A stretch of 64,000 nt of DNA, from contig NC_087066.1 of NCBI RefSeq assembly GCF_963678635.1, positions 5,795,954 through 5,859,953 on the forward strand, in the 5' to 3' direction. The position numbers and the translations under genes were made by a program. This document shows, one piece after another, positions 10,391-22,195 of the stretch. The first letter of the stretch is position 1, and every line of letters begins with the position of its first letter. Source of the stretch: Symsagittifera roscoffensis (Eukaryota > Xenacoelomorpha > Acoela > Convolutidae). The notes under the pieces are model-generated. The model searched no databases, was not told where the DNA came from, and saw only the letters and a list, made by a program, of their open reading frames with translations.

Positions 10391-11747
10391 GTTCATCAGT
10401 ACACTCGCTATATTTTCGATGCACGGGATTCACCTACGTGCGCCAATTTCGCGTTGCAAAAAACAGCAACTGATAATATGTCCACATACCCTGAGGCCGG
10501 TTAATTTAGTCGTAAATTGAAAATTTTACATGGACTACTACTTGGATTCATTCGAGAACGTTACCCATGCAATTAAATTTAGTCGCCATTTGGTTTCCTT
10601 ACTAAAGTTGGGAGGATTTAATTTGACTAAATTTGTCAGTAATGCTGATAAAATCACTTCAGCAATGAACCCCGAGGATTGCGAAGCCTCGTCTTCACCT
10701 ATCAAGGAAATATGTAACGGTACTGAACAAGCATCACACGTCTTAGGTCTTATAAGTGGGACCATGTGAAGGACACATTGGTTGTTAGCAGAGGCGTGGA
10801 TCGTCCTCTCGATAAAGCAAAAACCCAACGAACCGTCTTGAGTTTCGTTTCTTCTGTGTTTGACTCTGTTGGGTTGGTAGCTCCATACACAGTTAGGGCC
10901 CGTCTTTTGCTTAAAGATATGTGGAAAATCAGTGGTCAAAGTTGGGACGACGAATTGCCGGAAGACATAAGAGTTAAGTTTCTCGAGTGGCACTCCGGTC
11001 TCCCTCTTAGGGCAATTGACTATTCCCCGTTGTTACTTCACAGAGCTGGTGGATCAAATTGAGCTCCACATGTTCGGTGATTGCTCGCAGGACGTTTTCT
11101 TTGAGGTTGGGTTTTTGCGTGCGCGACTCTCGAATTCGCACAAAACTCAAATATCCTTCATCTTTGGTAAAGCTCGCGTTGCGCCCATGAAAGCGCTATC
11201 TAGACCAAAGCTAGAGCTTCAAGCTGCTCTGCTCGCCACACGACTGAAAGATGATATACTGACCGCCCTTGCTGTCTCTATTAATCATGTCTACATGTGG
11301 ACAGATAGTACAACAGTTTTGCAGTGGCTAAACTCCACTGAAAAATTACCTGTATTCGTCGCTAATCGTGTCGGCGAAATCCTCGAATCGACTACTATTG
11401 ATGAGTGGCACCATGTTCTGAGCGGCGATAATCCAACTGATACCGGTACATGGGGGATTTCTTCGGAAGCCCTCAAGGATAGCAGCTGGGTTACTGAACC
11501 GAGCATTCTCAGGACTACGGATTGGCCGTTTATACCCGACGAACGTGTAATCAATAAAATTCGATTGAAAGGTCCTTCTTGTGATGTTGATAATTGCTTG
11601 GAGACACCATCTTCCTTCGTCACCGATGTCACATCCATCAAACATCCCGAGCACGGGTTCAATTGGGAAAGGTTCAGTTCCTTTACAAGATATAAACGAG
11701 TAGTTGCTTTTATGTTGAGCATGCTGCCTTCACATAAGCATTTTTGA
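10391..11747 (+). pseudogene. BEL/Pao partial reverse transcriptase and RNase H
   Basis: Right after the Gag zinc region the frame enters RT at HQYTRYIFDARDSPTCANFA (about 10393). The aspartic protease and the N-terminal fingers/palm of RT are therefore missing. After a frameshift near 10504 the active-site box reads YMDY-YLDS (10527 on) instead of YMDD, so the second catalytic Asp is lost. Thumb sequence (about 10750-11060) follows in another frame. The RNase H region (11016-11747) is one open frame. It keeps MFGDCSQD, LELQAALL, WTDSTTVLQWL and NPTD, the acidic positions expected of the active site. RT activity is impossible in this copy; RNase H looks intact but has no start of its own. Confidence 0.88.
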
Positions 11748-13005
11748 GGTAAGGACTTACGAATCACCAACCCCATTGAACTTGATATTGCAGAAAGCAA
11801 ACTGATTCATCTTGCTCAGATGGAATCCTTCTCCGTTGAGTTAAAAACACACACCGCTGGCATTTCTATCAAGAATAGTAGTAAAATTGCCACATACTCG
11901 CCATTTATTGGTCCCGCTGAAATCATTCGTTCCACCGGACGGATCGTGCGCTTAGTGAATACCGAGTTTGATAATAGGCACCCAATCTTACTCGACGCCC
12001 GACATACCCTAGTTCGCTTGTTGGCCCGCAGCCTCCACCATAAGCATTTTCATCAAGGACTAGAGTACATGCGCTCCGTTTTAATATGAATTATGCAATA
12101 CTTGGGTTGCGTCGACTACTTCGGTCTATCAAAAATCAATGTGTAACATGCCGTAAACGCAAAGCAAGCACCATCCAGCCAATTATGTCCGATTTACCTG
12201 TCAAAGGTCTCGGATATAAGCAACCACCCTTCAATCATACGGGTGTGGATTACTTTGGACCGCCTTACGTTCCGGTGTTCGCAGAAGCACTGAAAAAGAT
12301 GGGGATTTCTTTTTACTTGCCTCAAGAATTACTTGCCTGCATCAAGAGCTGGAATGGCATAGCTTCGACCATTTTTGCACACAAAGGTGTTACTTGGAAA
12401 TTTAACCCGCCAGGCGCACCCCATTATGGTGGCTCCTGGGAACGCCTCGTCTGAAGCGTGAAGCGCGTGCTGTACGATATCCTAGGCAGTAGGCGAGTCA
12501 CCGAAGAGGCGTTAGGAACAACACTCTGCTTAGTTGAGCAGGCTTTGAATTCGAGGCCAATCACCCCGTTAGTACTGATTCACGTGAGTTAGAAGCGTTT
12601 ACCCCAAACCACTTTTTGCTGGGACAACATGCCACAAGCTTTCCTTCGCTTTTACCCGGGGAACACTTCAATCACAAGAAAAGGTACGTGCGAGCGCAGT
12701 CATATGCTAACGCGATTTGGTCTCGTTAGCTTCGAGAATGTGTTCCCTCGCTGGATAAGCGTGTCAAGTGGCACACTCATTCTGACTTCACTCTTAAAAC
12801 AGGCGATCTCGTGTGGGTGATTGAGCCCGATAGTCCGCGTGGGTACTACCCTCTCGTCCGAATCGTCAAGCTAAACTACGGACAGGACGGTTGCGCTCGA
12901 TCGGCCCTTGTTAAGACCGCAACCCGTGAAGTCACTCGGCTGACCGTTAAGCTCGCTCCGGTTCTTCCTTCTCCAGGTGGGGAGGATGTTGCAATGCAAA
13001 TGTAG
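11748..13005 (+). pseudogene. BEL/Pao integrase, deleted and frameshifted
   Basis: The H-H-C-C zinc domain spans 12020-12165 (HHKHFH ... CVTC), interrupted by a stop at 12087. The catalytic core starts with TGVDYFGP (first Asp), then jumps within about 60 nt to KSWNGIASTIFAHKG and GGSWERLV (the Glu). The segment that should carry the second catalytic Asp is absent. After a stop near 12452 the C-terminal DUF5641-like part survives in other frames, ending with DLVWVIEPDSPRG...KLAPVLPSPGG at 12800-12990. It runs straight into the purine tract. Confidence 0.87.
12974..12986 (+). promoter_or_regulatory. Polypurine tract of BEL/Pao element
   Basis: AGGTGGGGAGGA lies directly before the TGT start of the 3' LTR. 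This is the expected place for the plus-strand primer. Confidence 0.8.
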
Positions 13006-13311
13006 AGTATAGATGCATATAAAACAAGGGTATAAATGCATATAAAATAAGCACAGTGCATATAAAATAAGCACACCGACCGGTTCTGGTGGCTAGCTTG
13101 CGCCAAATGATCTTACGAAAGTCGTTGTATAGAGGTCAAAGAGTGACTTTTGGCAGTATAAATTGAACCGAAACAATCATAAGTTGATTTTGTGATCTTG
13201 ATTATGCAAAGCGTTTACAGTTGCTTATTTCTTGTTATGTGTGGTGTGTTTACCGAAAAATACCCATAATTAAATTTGTTTAATACAATTTTTCCAGAGA
13301 ATGAGCGCACA
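12987..13311 (+). repeat. 3' LTR of BEL/Pao element
   Basis: 325 bp, TGTTGCAATGC...GAGCGCACA. Compared with the 5' LTR it has scattered substitutions and a short indel region (around 13145-13170). It is followed at once by the CAAAG target duplication. Confidence 0.93.
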
Positions 13312-13440
13312 CAAAGTATCAAAATGAAAAATGAAGGGCTGAGAAACGAAATGGCGTTTTGTTGAAATACGATACACAAAAAAAGTTGCAACGCTAAATC
13401 AAAACTATGATAACCAGTTATTGTGCAAGTAGCACAAATT

Positions 13441-13713
13441 GTTCCGACCATAATTTCCGACCAGAAAAAAATTATTGTAGAAAAATGACAAGAAAAATGG
13501 AACTAAATCGTAAGAAAACCAAAGAAAACTTTCAAAAGGTTTTTGAACGAAGGTTTTGCTAACATTTTTTTTCGACTGAAAGCAAAATTTGACTGATCTA
13601 CTAACTGAAACGGCTTTAATATAATAATAATTTTTCTGTTACCTAATTTTAAGTGAAACAAAACTAAAACACACCCGAATACAAAGGTCTTTTCCATTTT
13701 TAATGGTCGGAAC
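13441..13713. mobile_element. TIR element family A, copy 1 (MITE-like)
   Basis: Begins GTTCCGACCAT and ends ATGGTCGGAAC, a perfect short inverted repeat. The right end contains AAAACACACCCGAATACAAA, also seen in the copies at 23423 and 54485. A conserved leader (GTGCAAGTAGCACA) precedes the left end, so the true element may begin about 20 bp earlier. No coding capacity. Confidence 0.75.
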
Positions 13714-15141
13714 AACTACAAAAAAGTTTACGGCAGTCCACAAAAAATAAAATACATGCCTACACAATTACAATATCAGATTGAAAAAGAACCAATAAAA
13801 TTCAAAGTTACAAAACATTTAGCCATGTTACACACTTTTTCCGTACTAGTTATTTGCATAGCAAAGCAAAATAACAAAAAAAATGATAACTTGTTTAAAT
13901 CAGCATTGGACACAAAAGTTATGAAGCAAAGGCTACTTGAAAGTATGTACGAAATGCCTACCCACATCAAGCGCCCACGGATCATAATCGATTATAGTGT
14001 CCTTTCATAGTCAGTGTCTACAAAATTATGAAATAATCGATAAAAATCAGTTAAAAAACGGAACATAATCATAAAATTATGTCAATATAATCCATCAGAA
14101 TCGATTATTATCGTTCAGAATAGACTTTTTTGGAGAGGTTCTTGAACACTTTACAATTTGATTTTCAGTTTATCTCATTACTGTGTTTATTGCAGTTTCA
14201 ACGTATTACGGTTCATAAACTTCATATCTTATCAAGATTTGAAATAATAATAATTTGCTACTTTTCCGTTGTCCTAATTTAAATCTCCATTTCCACCTAA
14301 AATAATTTAAAAACCTAGCTGTTCAATGGTGTAAACCATCTAAGCGTCAGACAACAAAAGTTATCTTAAACTGATTGCAATTTTTCCCCCAAATATAGAA
14401 AAAACAAGGAAATTAAAGTAAAATCACTTATAATGAGTTAAAATCAGTGAAAACTCAAGCAAAATAGTTTTTTTTTCACTTTAATTTGCGTTGTCAAATT
14501 TTGCCCCAGTTTGAATGATTTTTATTTTAAATTTTGAGTTCATAATTTCAAAATTATAAGAACTTTATAGTAGTTAGTTGAAAATTCTCTAATTACAAAG
14601 TCGAACTTTGAGCACAAAAATTCACACCGAGCAGCTATTTTGTAACTTTCCGCAAAAATCTGAAAAAATACAAAGCATTAAAACAAAAATTTGTATGATG
14701 CTGATAAAAGCTATTTTCAGAATAGTGGCAAATGATAGATTATTGGTCAGGCTTTTGAAGAAGTTGACCGAAGACATGTGCTTTTAGTGACCATTTTGAG
14801 ACTTTTTAAATCATTTGAAAGAAATTAGTATCTTCGGCCCACGTTTAGGAAATTGCAACTAAATTTCGTAGAATTAAGAGAGCTAGAATAGTTTTTCAAA
14901 AACGGCCAGTTTGTGACGGTGAAATCGATATAGAGTTCCTGTTCTTCACGCGGAAGAGGCGGAACGGGTCTGAGAAAGGTCTGAACTGAATTGAGTCACT
15001 ATTTTATGTAAAACACTAAAAAATTTCGGTCTTCTTAAAACGATTCTTAATATCAACTACCTGAAAAATGTTTTTTTTCTGATATGATGCCGGATGTGCA
15101 TTTGAAATTTTTTTCTTTGAAATTTTCATTCCTCTTTTCCG
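13714..15141. other. AT-rich intergenic, no gene recognised
   Basis: Contains an open frame at 13756-14010 without recognisable features, and runs of ATTATAATCGATTA-like motifs near 13985-14110. Similar motifs recur at 21190-21850 and 22440-22580. Nothing else stands out. Confidence 0.4.
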
Positions 15142-18100
15142 TAAACAATGTTTTTTAAATATTAAAGGGCTCAATCTTGTTACCAGCAGTCTTGTTTTTT
15201 TTATTATGCAGTGTGAAGATATGCAAAGATATGTTATGAATTCTTAACAAGAAATGCAAAATCTATTTCAAGTTTTGTTCTGACCATTTCGTTTGGGACG
15301 ATCTACGTGCCAGGCATCAGTTTTTTTCTCAGTTTTGACTAAAACAAAACAAAAACTCGCTAAGAGTAATGTGTGCTATGATGTTAAATCCTCAATGGTT
15401 GGATGCGGATTCCAACAGCTTAAACATGTGTCTTGTGGTTGAGAATTCCGAGCCATAAGATAGAGGCTGACAGGGTAATTTGATCAGAAGCTGACCTCCA
15501 ATTATCAAAAATTTTATGATAAATGCAGTTCGTGAATTTGACCACTCATTTGCGCGTTTTTTCACCTAAGTCAATCATCTTTTACAAAAAAATTAACCGG
15601 AAGTGCGGGACAAAATAAAATGGATTTTTCCAAAATCTTGATTGTTGAAAAATAAACGGGAAAAAAATCCTCAAAATTTTTTTAAAACAAGAAGTAATTC
15701 AACTCAAAAGGGGGTTGATTTAGATCTCCACCAATATGAAGAATTTTTGAATTTCCAAATGTCTGTCACTCAAAAAAAGTTTAAATAAAACAAGACGAGC
15801 AAATTGTTTTCGTCAATTCAATTTGGAACGCTTTGATTGCTGTCTACTTTCAGTATATGTGCATAAATATATTGTGCGTATATATTGGCCAATTTGGCAA
15901 AATACAAGCTCACATAGTTTTACAAAAAATTGATATCCGACAAAAAAAGGTTTTAACAATTTAAGCTCAGGACACTAACAGTTTTCAGTCTATATGAAAA
16001 AAAATCTACAAAATGGCATGTTAAAAAACCTAAGTGTGCTGACGTTTGAAGACGCTTTACCTAAATTCTCTCTTCAATTTTCTAAGTTTCCATTTTGTTC
16101 AGTTTTCAAATGTTTTGCAGTGTAATTTTTTATCAACTGTTTGATATTTTTGTTTGCTTTTTAGGTTCAATTGAATAAATTGATAAAATTTTAAAGAATG
16201 ATGTCATTAGCGTATTACTGTTATTAGTACGAAATGATGTATTTAGTGTAATATTAGTTCAAAAAACATTGGTTAAAGTCAAATTAAAACAAATTTTGAG
16301 ACATAATTTTATGCCGTTTTTGTACCAATAGCACGAAAATGGAGCTGAATATTTTACAAACCGACAAGTGATCAAGGGTAACAGATTTTAATATTTTTTA
16401 GCTCAGGTCATCAATACCTTGATAAACTTTTGTGATGAGGGATAGAGAAAATTCTGCCAAAAAGGCTGGTTAAAAAGACAAAATTAAATTGGAGAAAAAA
16501 CTACCCCATTTCAAATATTCGGTCTTTTTCTTCGAAAGTCAGCAAAAAATTGAGTTTTGATGGCTCGAAGGCATCAACTGAATCATGAATTGCTAATTTG
16601 ACCTTTTTTTAGCGCATTTAAAAAAACATGATGCCGTTATATAATTGAGGATTTAAAACTAAATGAAACGAGACAACTCGTATCATGGCAAATCTTTGAA
16701 TTTTCTAACTGCTATTTGAAGTCGATGAAAAGTGAAAAAACTTGTTTTGTTTGAAATTGATCAAATAAACAGAAAAACAGCAAAATTTTTCTTTCGTTCA
16801 AAATTTATCTTTTTCTTATCCCCCCATACAGTATGCAAAAAAAACTAAGCGATACATATTTAGTTTTGTAACGCATTTGTTCGAGCAAATTGTTTTCGTC
16901 AATTCAATTTGGAACGCTTTGATTGCTGTCTACTTTCAGTATATGTGCATAAATATATTGTGCGTATATATTGGCCAATTTGGCAAAATACAAGCTCACA
17001 TAGTTTTGCAAAAATTGATATCCGGCAAAAAAAGGTTTTAACAATTTAAGCTCAGGACACTAATGGTTTTCAGGCTATATGAAAAAAATCTACAAAATGG
17101 CAAGTTAAAAAACCTAAGTGTGCTGTCGTTTGAAGAAGTTTTTCCTAAATTCTCTCCTCAATTTTCTAAGTTTCCATTTTGTTCAGTTTTCAAATGTTTT
17201 GCAGTGTAATTTTTTATCAACTGTTTGATATTTTTCTTTGCTTTTTAGGTTCAATTAAATAAATTGATAAAATTTTAAAAACTGATGTAATTAGCGTATT
17301 ACTGTTATTAGTACGAAATGATGTATTTAGTGTAATATTAGTTCAAAAAACATTGGTTAACGTCAATTTAGAACAAAGTTTGAGACACAATTTTATGCCG
17401 TTTTTGTACCAATAGCACGAAAATGGAGCTGAATATTTTAAAAACCGACAAGTGATCACAGGTAACAAATCTTAATGTTTTTTAGCTCATTTCATCAATA
17501 CCTTGATATACTTTTGTCATGAGGGATAGAAAAAATTCTGCCAAAAAGGCTGGTTAAAAAGACAAAATTGAATTGGAGAAAAAACTACCCCCATTTCAAA
17601 TATTCGTTCTTTTTCTTCGAAAGTCAGCAAAAAAATAAGTTTTGATGGCCCGAAGGCATCAACTGAATCATGAATTGCTAATTTGGCCTTTGTTAGGGCA
17701 TTTAAAAAAACATGATGCAGTTATTTAATTGAGGATTTAAAGCTAAATGAAACGAGACGACCGTATCATGGCAAATCTCTGAATTTTCTAACTGTCATCC
17801 GTTTGAAATTGATGAAAAGTGAAAAACTTGTTTTGTTTGAAGTTGATCAAATAAACAGAAAAACTGCAAAATTTTTTATTCGTTCGAAAAATATCTTTTT
17901 TTATCCCCCCCATACAATACGCAAAAAAACAAAGCGATACAAGTTTAGTTTTCTAACGTATTGGTACGATCAAATCGCTTGCGTCAATCCAAGGTGGAAC
18001 GGTTTAATTGCTGTCTACTTTCAGTATATATTGCATAAAAATATTGCGCGTATATTTAGGCCAATTTGGCAAAATACAAGCTCAAATAGTTTTGCAAAAA

Positions 18101-18530
18101 ATAATCTCAGGCAAAAAAATTCTTTATTTGAACTCAGGTCATTAATAGCTTTCAGGCTATATGAAAAAAACCTACAAAATGGCAAGTTAAAAAACTTGAA
18201 ATTTTTCTGCATATCAAAACCGCCGAGCACAAATATTCTCTAGTGTTCTTCGAAAGTCGGAACACAAATTCACTCACTAATATGAACCACCGTCACCTTC
18301 CGATCACGTTCAAGTAGGGGATGAGAATTTGATGGTTGAGCGGGGAGGGGGAGTAATATTAATTTTTGGAGGGGAGGGGATTGATTTGACAAAAAAAATC
18401 GAACTCATTTCCAAAAATACTGGATTAAAATTGAAATCAATGGGTTATATTATTGATTTGATTGTCTCGCAAATCCATTATAATCTACCAGCAGTGAGGT
18501 TCCGTAGATAATAGTTGGACGGGACAATCG
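15142..18530. repeat. Large tandem duplication, copy 1 (segments A-U1-U2-U3-Y)
   Basis: Segment A (15142-15796) recurs at an offset of exactly 3391 bp at 18533. It is followed by three tandem ~1.086-kb units (U1 15797, U2 16883, U3 17968, the last truncated near 18295). Then comes segment Y (18296-18530), which recurs at 21516-21750. The second copy has one unit fewer but has 912 bp (20604-21515) that is absent here. No gene is visible; frames such as 17803-18243 and 20223-20951 are just the same repeat in two places. Confidence 0.9.
15797..18295. repeat. Tandem ~1.086-kb units within duplication copy 1
   Basis: Anchor CGAGCAAATTGTTTTCG occurs at about 15796 and 16882, and diverged (CGATCAAATCGCTTGCG) at 17967; offsets are 1086 and 1085. 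Each unit carries the body of repeat family B (GTCAATTCAATTTGGAACG, GGCCAATTTGGCAAAATAC, AAGCTCAGGACACTAA). The third unit ends with the family B terminus CGAAAGTCGGAACACAAA. The tandem unit therefore seems to have grown from a family B element plus flanking DNA. Confidence 0.88.
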
Positions 18531-18532
18531 AA

Positions 18533-21500
18533 TAAACAATGTTTTTTGAATATTAAAGGGCTCAATCTTGTTACCAGCAGTCTTGTTTTTTTTATTATGC
18601 AGTGTGAAGATATGCAAAGATATGTTATGAATTCTTAACAAGAAATGCAAAATCTATTTCAAGTTTTGTTCTGACCATTTCGTTTGGGACGATCTACGTG
18701 CCAGGCATCAGTTTTTTTCTCAGTTTTGACTAAAACAAAACAAAAACTCGCTAAGAGTCATGTGTGCTATGATGTTAAATCCTCAATGGTTGGATGCGGA
18801 TTCCAACAGCTTAAACATGTGTCTTGTGTTTGAGAATTCCGAGCCATAAGATAGAGGCTGACAGGGTAATTTGATCAGAAGCTGACCTCCAATTATCAAA
18901 AATTTTATGATAAATGCAGCTCGTGAATTTGACCACTCGTTTGCGCGTTTTTTCACCTAAGTCAATCATCTTTTACAAAAAAATTAACCGGAAGTGCGGG
19001 ACAAAATAAAATGGATTTTTCCAAAATCTTGATTGTTGAAAAATAAACGGGAAAAAACTCCTCAAAATTTTTTTATAACAAGAAGTAATTCAACTCAAAA
19101 GTGAGTTGATTTAGCTCTCCACCAATATGAAGAATTTTTGAATTTCCAAATGTCTGTCACTCAAAAAAAGTTTAAATAAAACAAGACGAGCAAATTGTTT
19201 TCGTCAATTCAATTTGGAACGCTTTGATTGCTGTCTACTTTCAGTATATGTGCATAAATATATTGTGCGTATATATTGGCCAATTTGGCAAAATACAAGC
19301 TCACATAGTTTTGCAAAAATTGATATCCGGCAAAAAAAGGTTTTAACAATTTAAGCTCAGGACACTAATGGTTTTCAGGCTATATGAAAAAAATCTACAA
19401 AATGGCAAGTTAAAAAACCTAAGTGTGCTGTCGTTTGAAGAAGTTTTTCCTAAATTCTCTCCTCAATTTTCTAAGTTTCCATTTTGTTCAGTTTTCAAAT
19501 GTTTTGCAGTGTAATTTTTTATCAACTGTTTGATATTTTTCTTTGCTTTTTAGGTTCAATTAAATAAATTGATAAAATTTTAAAAACTGATGTAATTAGC
19601 GTATTACTGTTATTAGTACGAAATGATGTATTTAGTGTAATATTAGTTCAAAAAACATTGGTTAACGTCAATTTAGAACAAAGTTTGAGACACAATTTTA
19701 TGCCGTTTTTGTACCAATAGCACGAAAATGGAGCTGAATATTTTAAAAACCGACAAGTGATCACAGGTAACAAATCTTAATGTTTTTTAGCTCATTTCAT
19801 CAATACCTTGATATACTTTTGTCATGAGGGATAGAAAAAATTCTGCCAAAAAGGCTGGTTAAAAAGACAAAATTGAATTGGAGAAAAAACTACCCCCATT
19901 TCAAATATTCGTTCTTTTTCTTCGAAAGTCAGCAAAAAAATAAGTTTTGATGGCCCGAAGGCATCAACTGAATCATGAATTGCTAATTTGGCCTTTGTTA
20001 GGGCATTTAAAAAAACATGATGCAGTTATTTAATTGAGGATTTAAAGCTAAATGAAACGAGACGACCGTATCATGGCAAATCTCTGAATTTTCTAACTGT
20101 CATCCGTTTGAAATTGATGAAAAGTGAAAAACTTGTTTTGTTTGAAGTTGATCAAATAAACAGAAAAACTGCAAAATTTATTATTCGTTCGAAAAATATC
20201 TTTTTTTATCCCCCCATACAATATGCAAAAAAAAACAAAGCGATACAAGTTTAGTTTTCTAACGTATTGGTACGATCAAATCGCTTGCGTCAATCCAAGG
20301 TGGAACGGTTTAATTGCTGTCTACTTTCAGTATATATTGCATAAAAATATTGCGCGTATATTTAGGCCAATTTGGCAAAATACAAGCTCAAATAGTTTTG
20401 CAAAAAATAATCTCAGGCAAAAAAAATCTTTATTTGAACTCAGGTCATTAATAGCTTTCAGGCTATATGAAAAAAACCTACAAAATGGCAAGTTAAAAAA
20501 ACTTGAAATTTTTCTGCATATCAAAACCGCCGAGCACAAATATTCTCTAGTGTTCTTCGAAAGTCGGAACACAAATTCACTCACTAATATGAACCACCGT
20601 CAACCAGCAATTTTACCAATTTTTTTCTTAAAAATGAAAAAAGGGGCCGAAAGATTCAAAGCTGAAAATTTTTTTAATTTAAGAAAAATGACAAAACGAC
20701 AGAGAAAACGAGACTCGAACTCAATGTTTATGATGCAGAGTCACGAGTTTCAACCCCTGATTTTCCCAACGCACCCTCACCACCGAATACTACTGGAGTT
20801 GAAATCGAAACTTGAAAAAGTGTTGCCGCCCATTTTCCGACGAAGTCCTTCAACCGATATTGTCCATTATCTCTCAGGTCGAGTCGAACATCCATTGTCC
20901 AAAACAGTTCCAGATACACAATTGAAAAACAGAAAAATAGCCCAAACTTAACGCTCTTGTTTGGAATTGTTAGCCCAATTGAAACCTCTTAAACAGGTAA
21001 TACTTCTCAAATTAAAACTACCCAACGAACACCACGAACATCACACTGGACTGCTTATAAATTACTTCAAAGGAGTAGCCGGTTGCACAATTATATATGT
21101 AAAAAAAATTTAGTATATTGGAAAAAATAATTTTTTTTTTGCAGAATAACTTTTTGGTTTTTTATTGGTAGTAACCCGCACAAAACTCCCATGGATCTTA
21201 TTTGATTATATAGTCTGTATCTATAAATTTACAAAATAACCTTATGTAATCCATTAAAAATGGACTATACTCCAAATATTTCTAAATCAATATAATCCAT
21301 TATATCGGATGTTTTGAGACCTTTTTGATGAAATTTTTAATAATGCTTTGAATTTATCTCTTTTGCTGTGTAGTGCAGCTGCTACGTAATACCTTTCTGA
21401 ATTTATTATTTCTCACATTTTTCATTTTATATAGATTTTTTTTTTTTCCTACTTTTTCAAATCTGAGTTTCTGGTAATTTTTCTAATTCAAAATGACCTT

Positions 21501-21750
21501 TCGCCGAACCTCCCCCTTCCGATCACGTTCAAGTAGGGAGTGAGAATTTGATGGTTGAGCGGGGAGGGGGAGTAATATTAATTTTTGGAGGGGAGGGGAT
21601 TGATTTGACAAAAAAAAATCGAACTCATTTCCAAAAATACTGGATTAAAATTGAAATCAATGGGTTATATTATTGATTTGATTGTCTCGCAAATCCATTA
21701 TAATCTACCAGCAGTGAGGTTCCGTAGATAATAGTTGGACGGGACAATCG
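18533..21750. repeat. Large tandem duplication, copy 2 (segments A-U2-U3-X-Y)
   Basis: 18533-19187 matches segment A of copy 1 without net indel. 19188-20603 matches units U2 and U3 (not U1) of copy 1 down to shared variants such as CAAAAATTGATATCCGGC. 20604-21515 (X) is unique to this copy. 21516-21750 (Y) matches 18296-18530, including the GAGCGGGGAGGGGGAG stretch. Confidence 0.9.
20604..21515. other. Segment X, present only in duplication copy 2
   Basis: 912 bp with no gene recognised. It includes a stretch at 20690-20790 whose reverse strand has a weak B-box-like sequence (GAGTTCGAGTCTC), a family-A-like scrap AGTAGCCGGTTGCACA near 21072, and AT-rich DNA with ATTATAATCC-type motifs. Confidence 0.5.
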
Positions 21751-22195
21751 ATTATTATCTATTAAAAAAACATAGTTTTAAAAGAAATTCAATTTACCAT
21801 GATCCATTTTGAATCTATTTCAATGGATTATAAAGGATTTTAATCTGTAAAACTTTTCCAAGTTTTTTGCATTTTTTTCAATCTCTCTGTAAAACTTATC
21901 AATTTTATAAATTTCCTCATGTTTACTTTATTTTTGCAAGACCATATTCATTGTTACTTGAAACCCAGGTCTTACCAATTTTAACGGCCAAGTTGAACAG
22001 CCCAATTTTACCTCCTTCCCCTCACATTTATCACAACTACAACCACCCATCCTACGCCATGAAGCATCTACCATACGCCATGAAGCAGTTAATGCCTTTT
22101 ACTCCCTCCCCTTAACCAACACTTTTTTTGGGGATGGGCGTAAAGGTCTGTAGGAAGCGTGGTATAGAAGTGTGTGGGTTGATGTGTCGGGGTGG
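21751..22195. other. AT-rich spacer before the inverted repeat
   Basis: No gene recognised. A frame at 21867-22115 has a direct repeat (TACGCCATGAAGCA twice, about 22050-22085) but no protein character that I can name. Confidence 0.35.

Larger units (their letters stand above)
5363..13316 (+). mobile_element. BEL/Pao LTR retrotransposon, full-length but defective, with 5-bp target duplications
   Basis: The element itself runs 5368-13311 (7,944 bp). It starts with TGT and ends with ACA, and is flanked by CAAAG at 5363-5367 and 13312-13316. In order it holds: 5' LTR, primer binding site, a long leader with tandem repeats, an extra ORF, gag, part of RT, RNase H, part of integrase, purine tract and 3' LTR. 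The wording of the gag, RNase H and integrase regions is that of BEL/Pao elements. Several frameshifts, in-frame stops and at least two coding deletions show it cannot move by itself. The two LTRs differ by well over ten substitutions plus an indel, so the insertion is not recent. Confidence 0.93.

Noticed and set aside
20690-20790. tRNA gene or tRNA-derived SINE on the minus strand
   Set aside because: A B-box-like GAGTTCGAGTCTC and some A-box resemblance are present, but acceptor, anticodon and T stems do not pair convincingly.
17803-20951. Two similar ORFs (17803-18243 and 20223-20951) as a duplicated gene
   Set aside because: Both lie in the tandem repeat units, have low-complexity Lys/Phe/Asn composition, and show no protein-level conservation beyond the DNA repeat.
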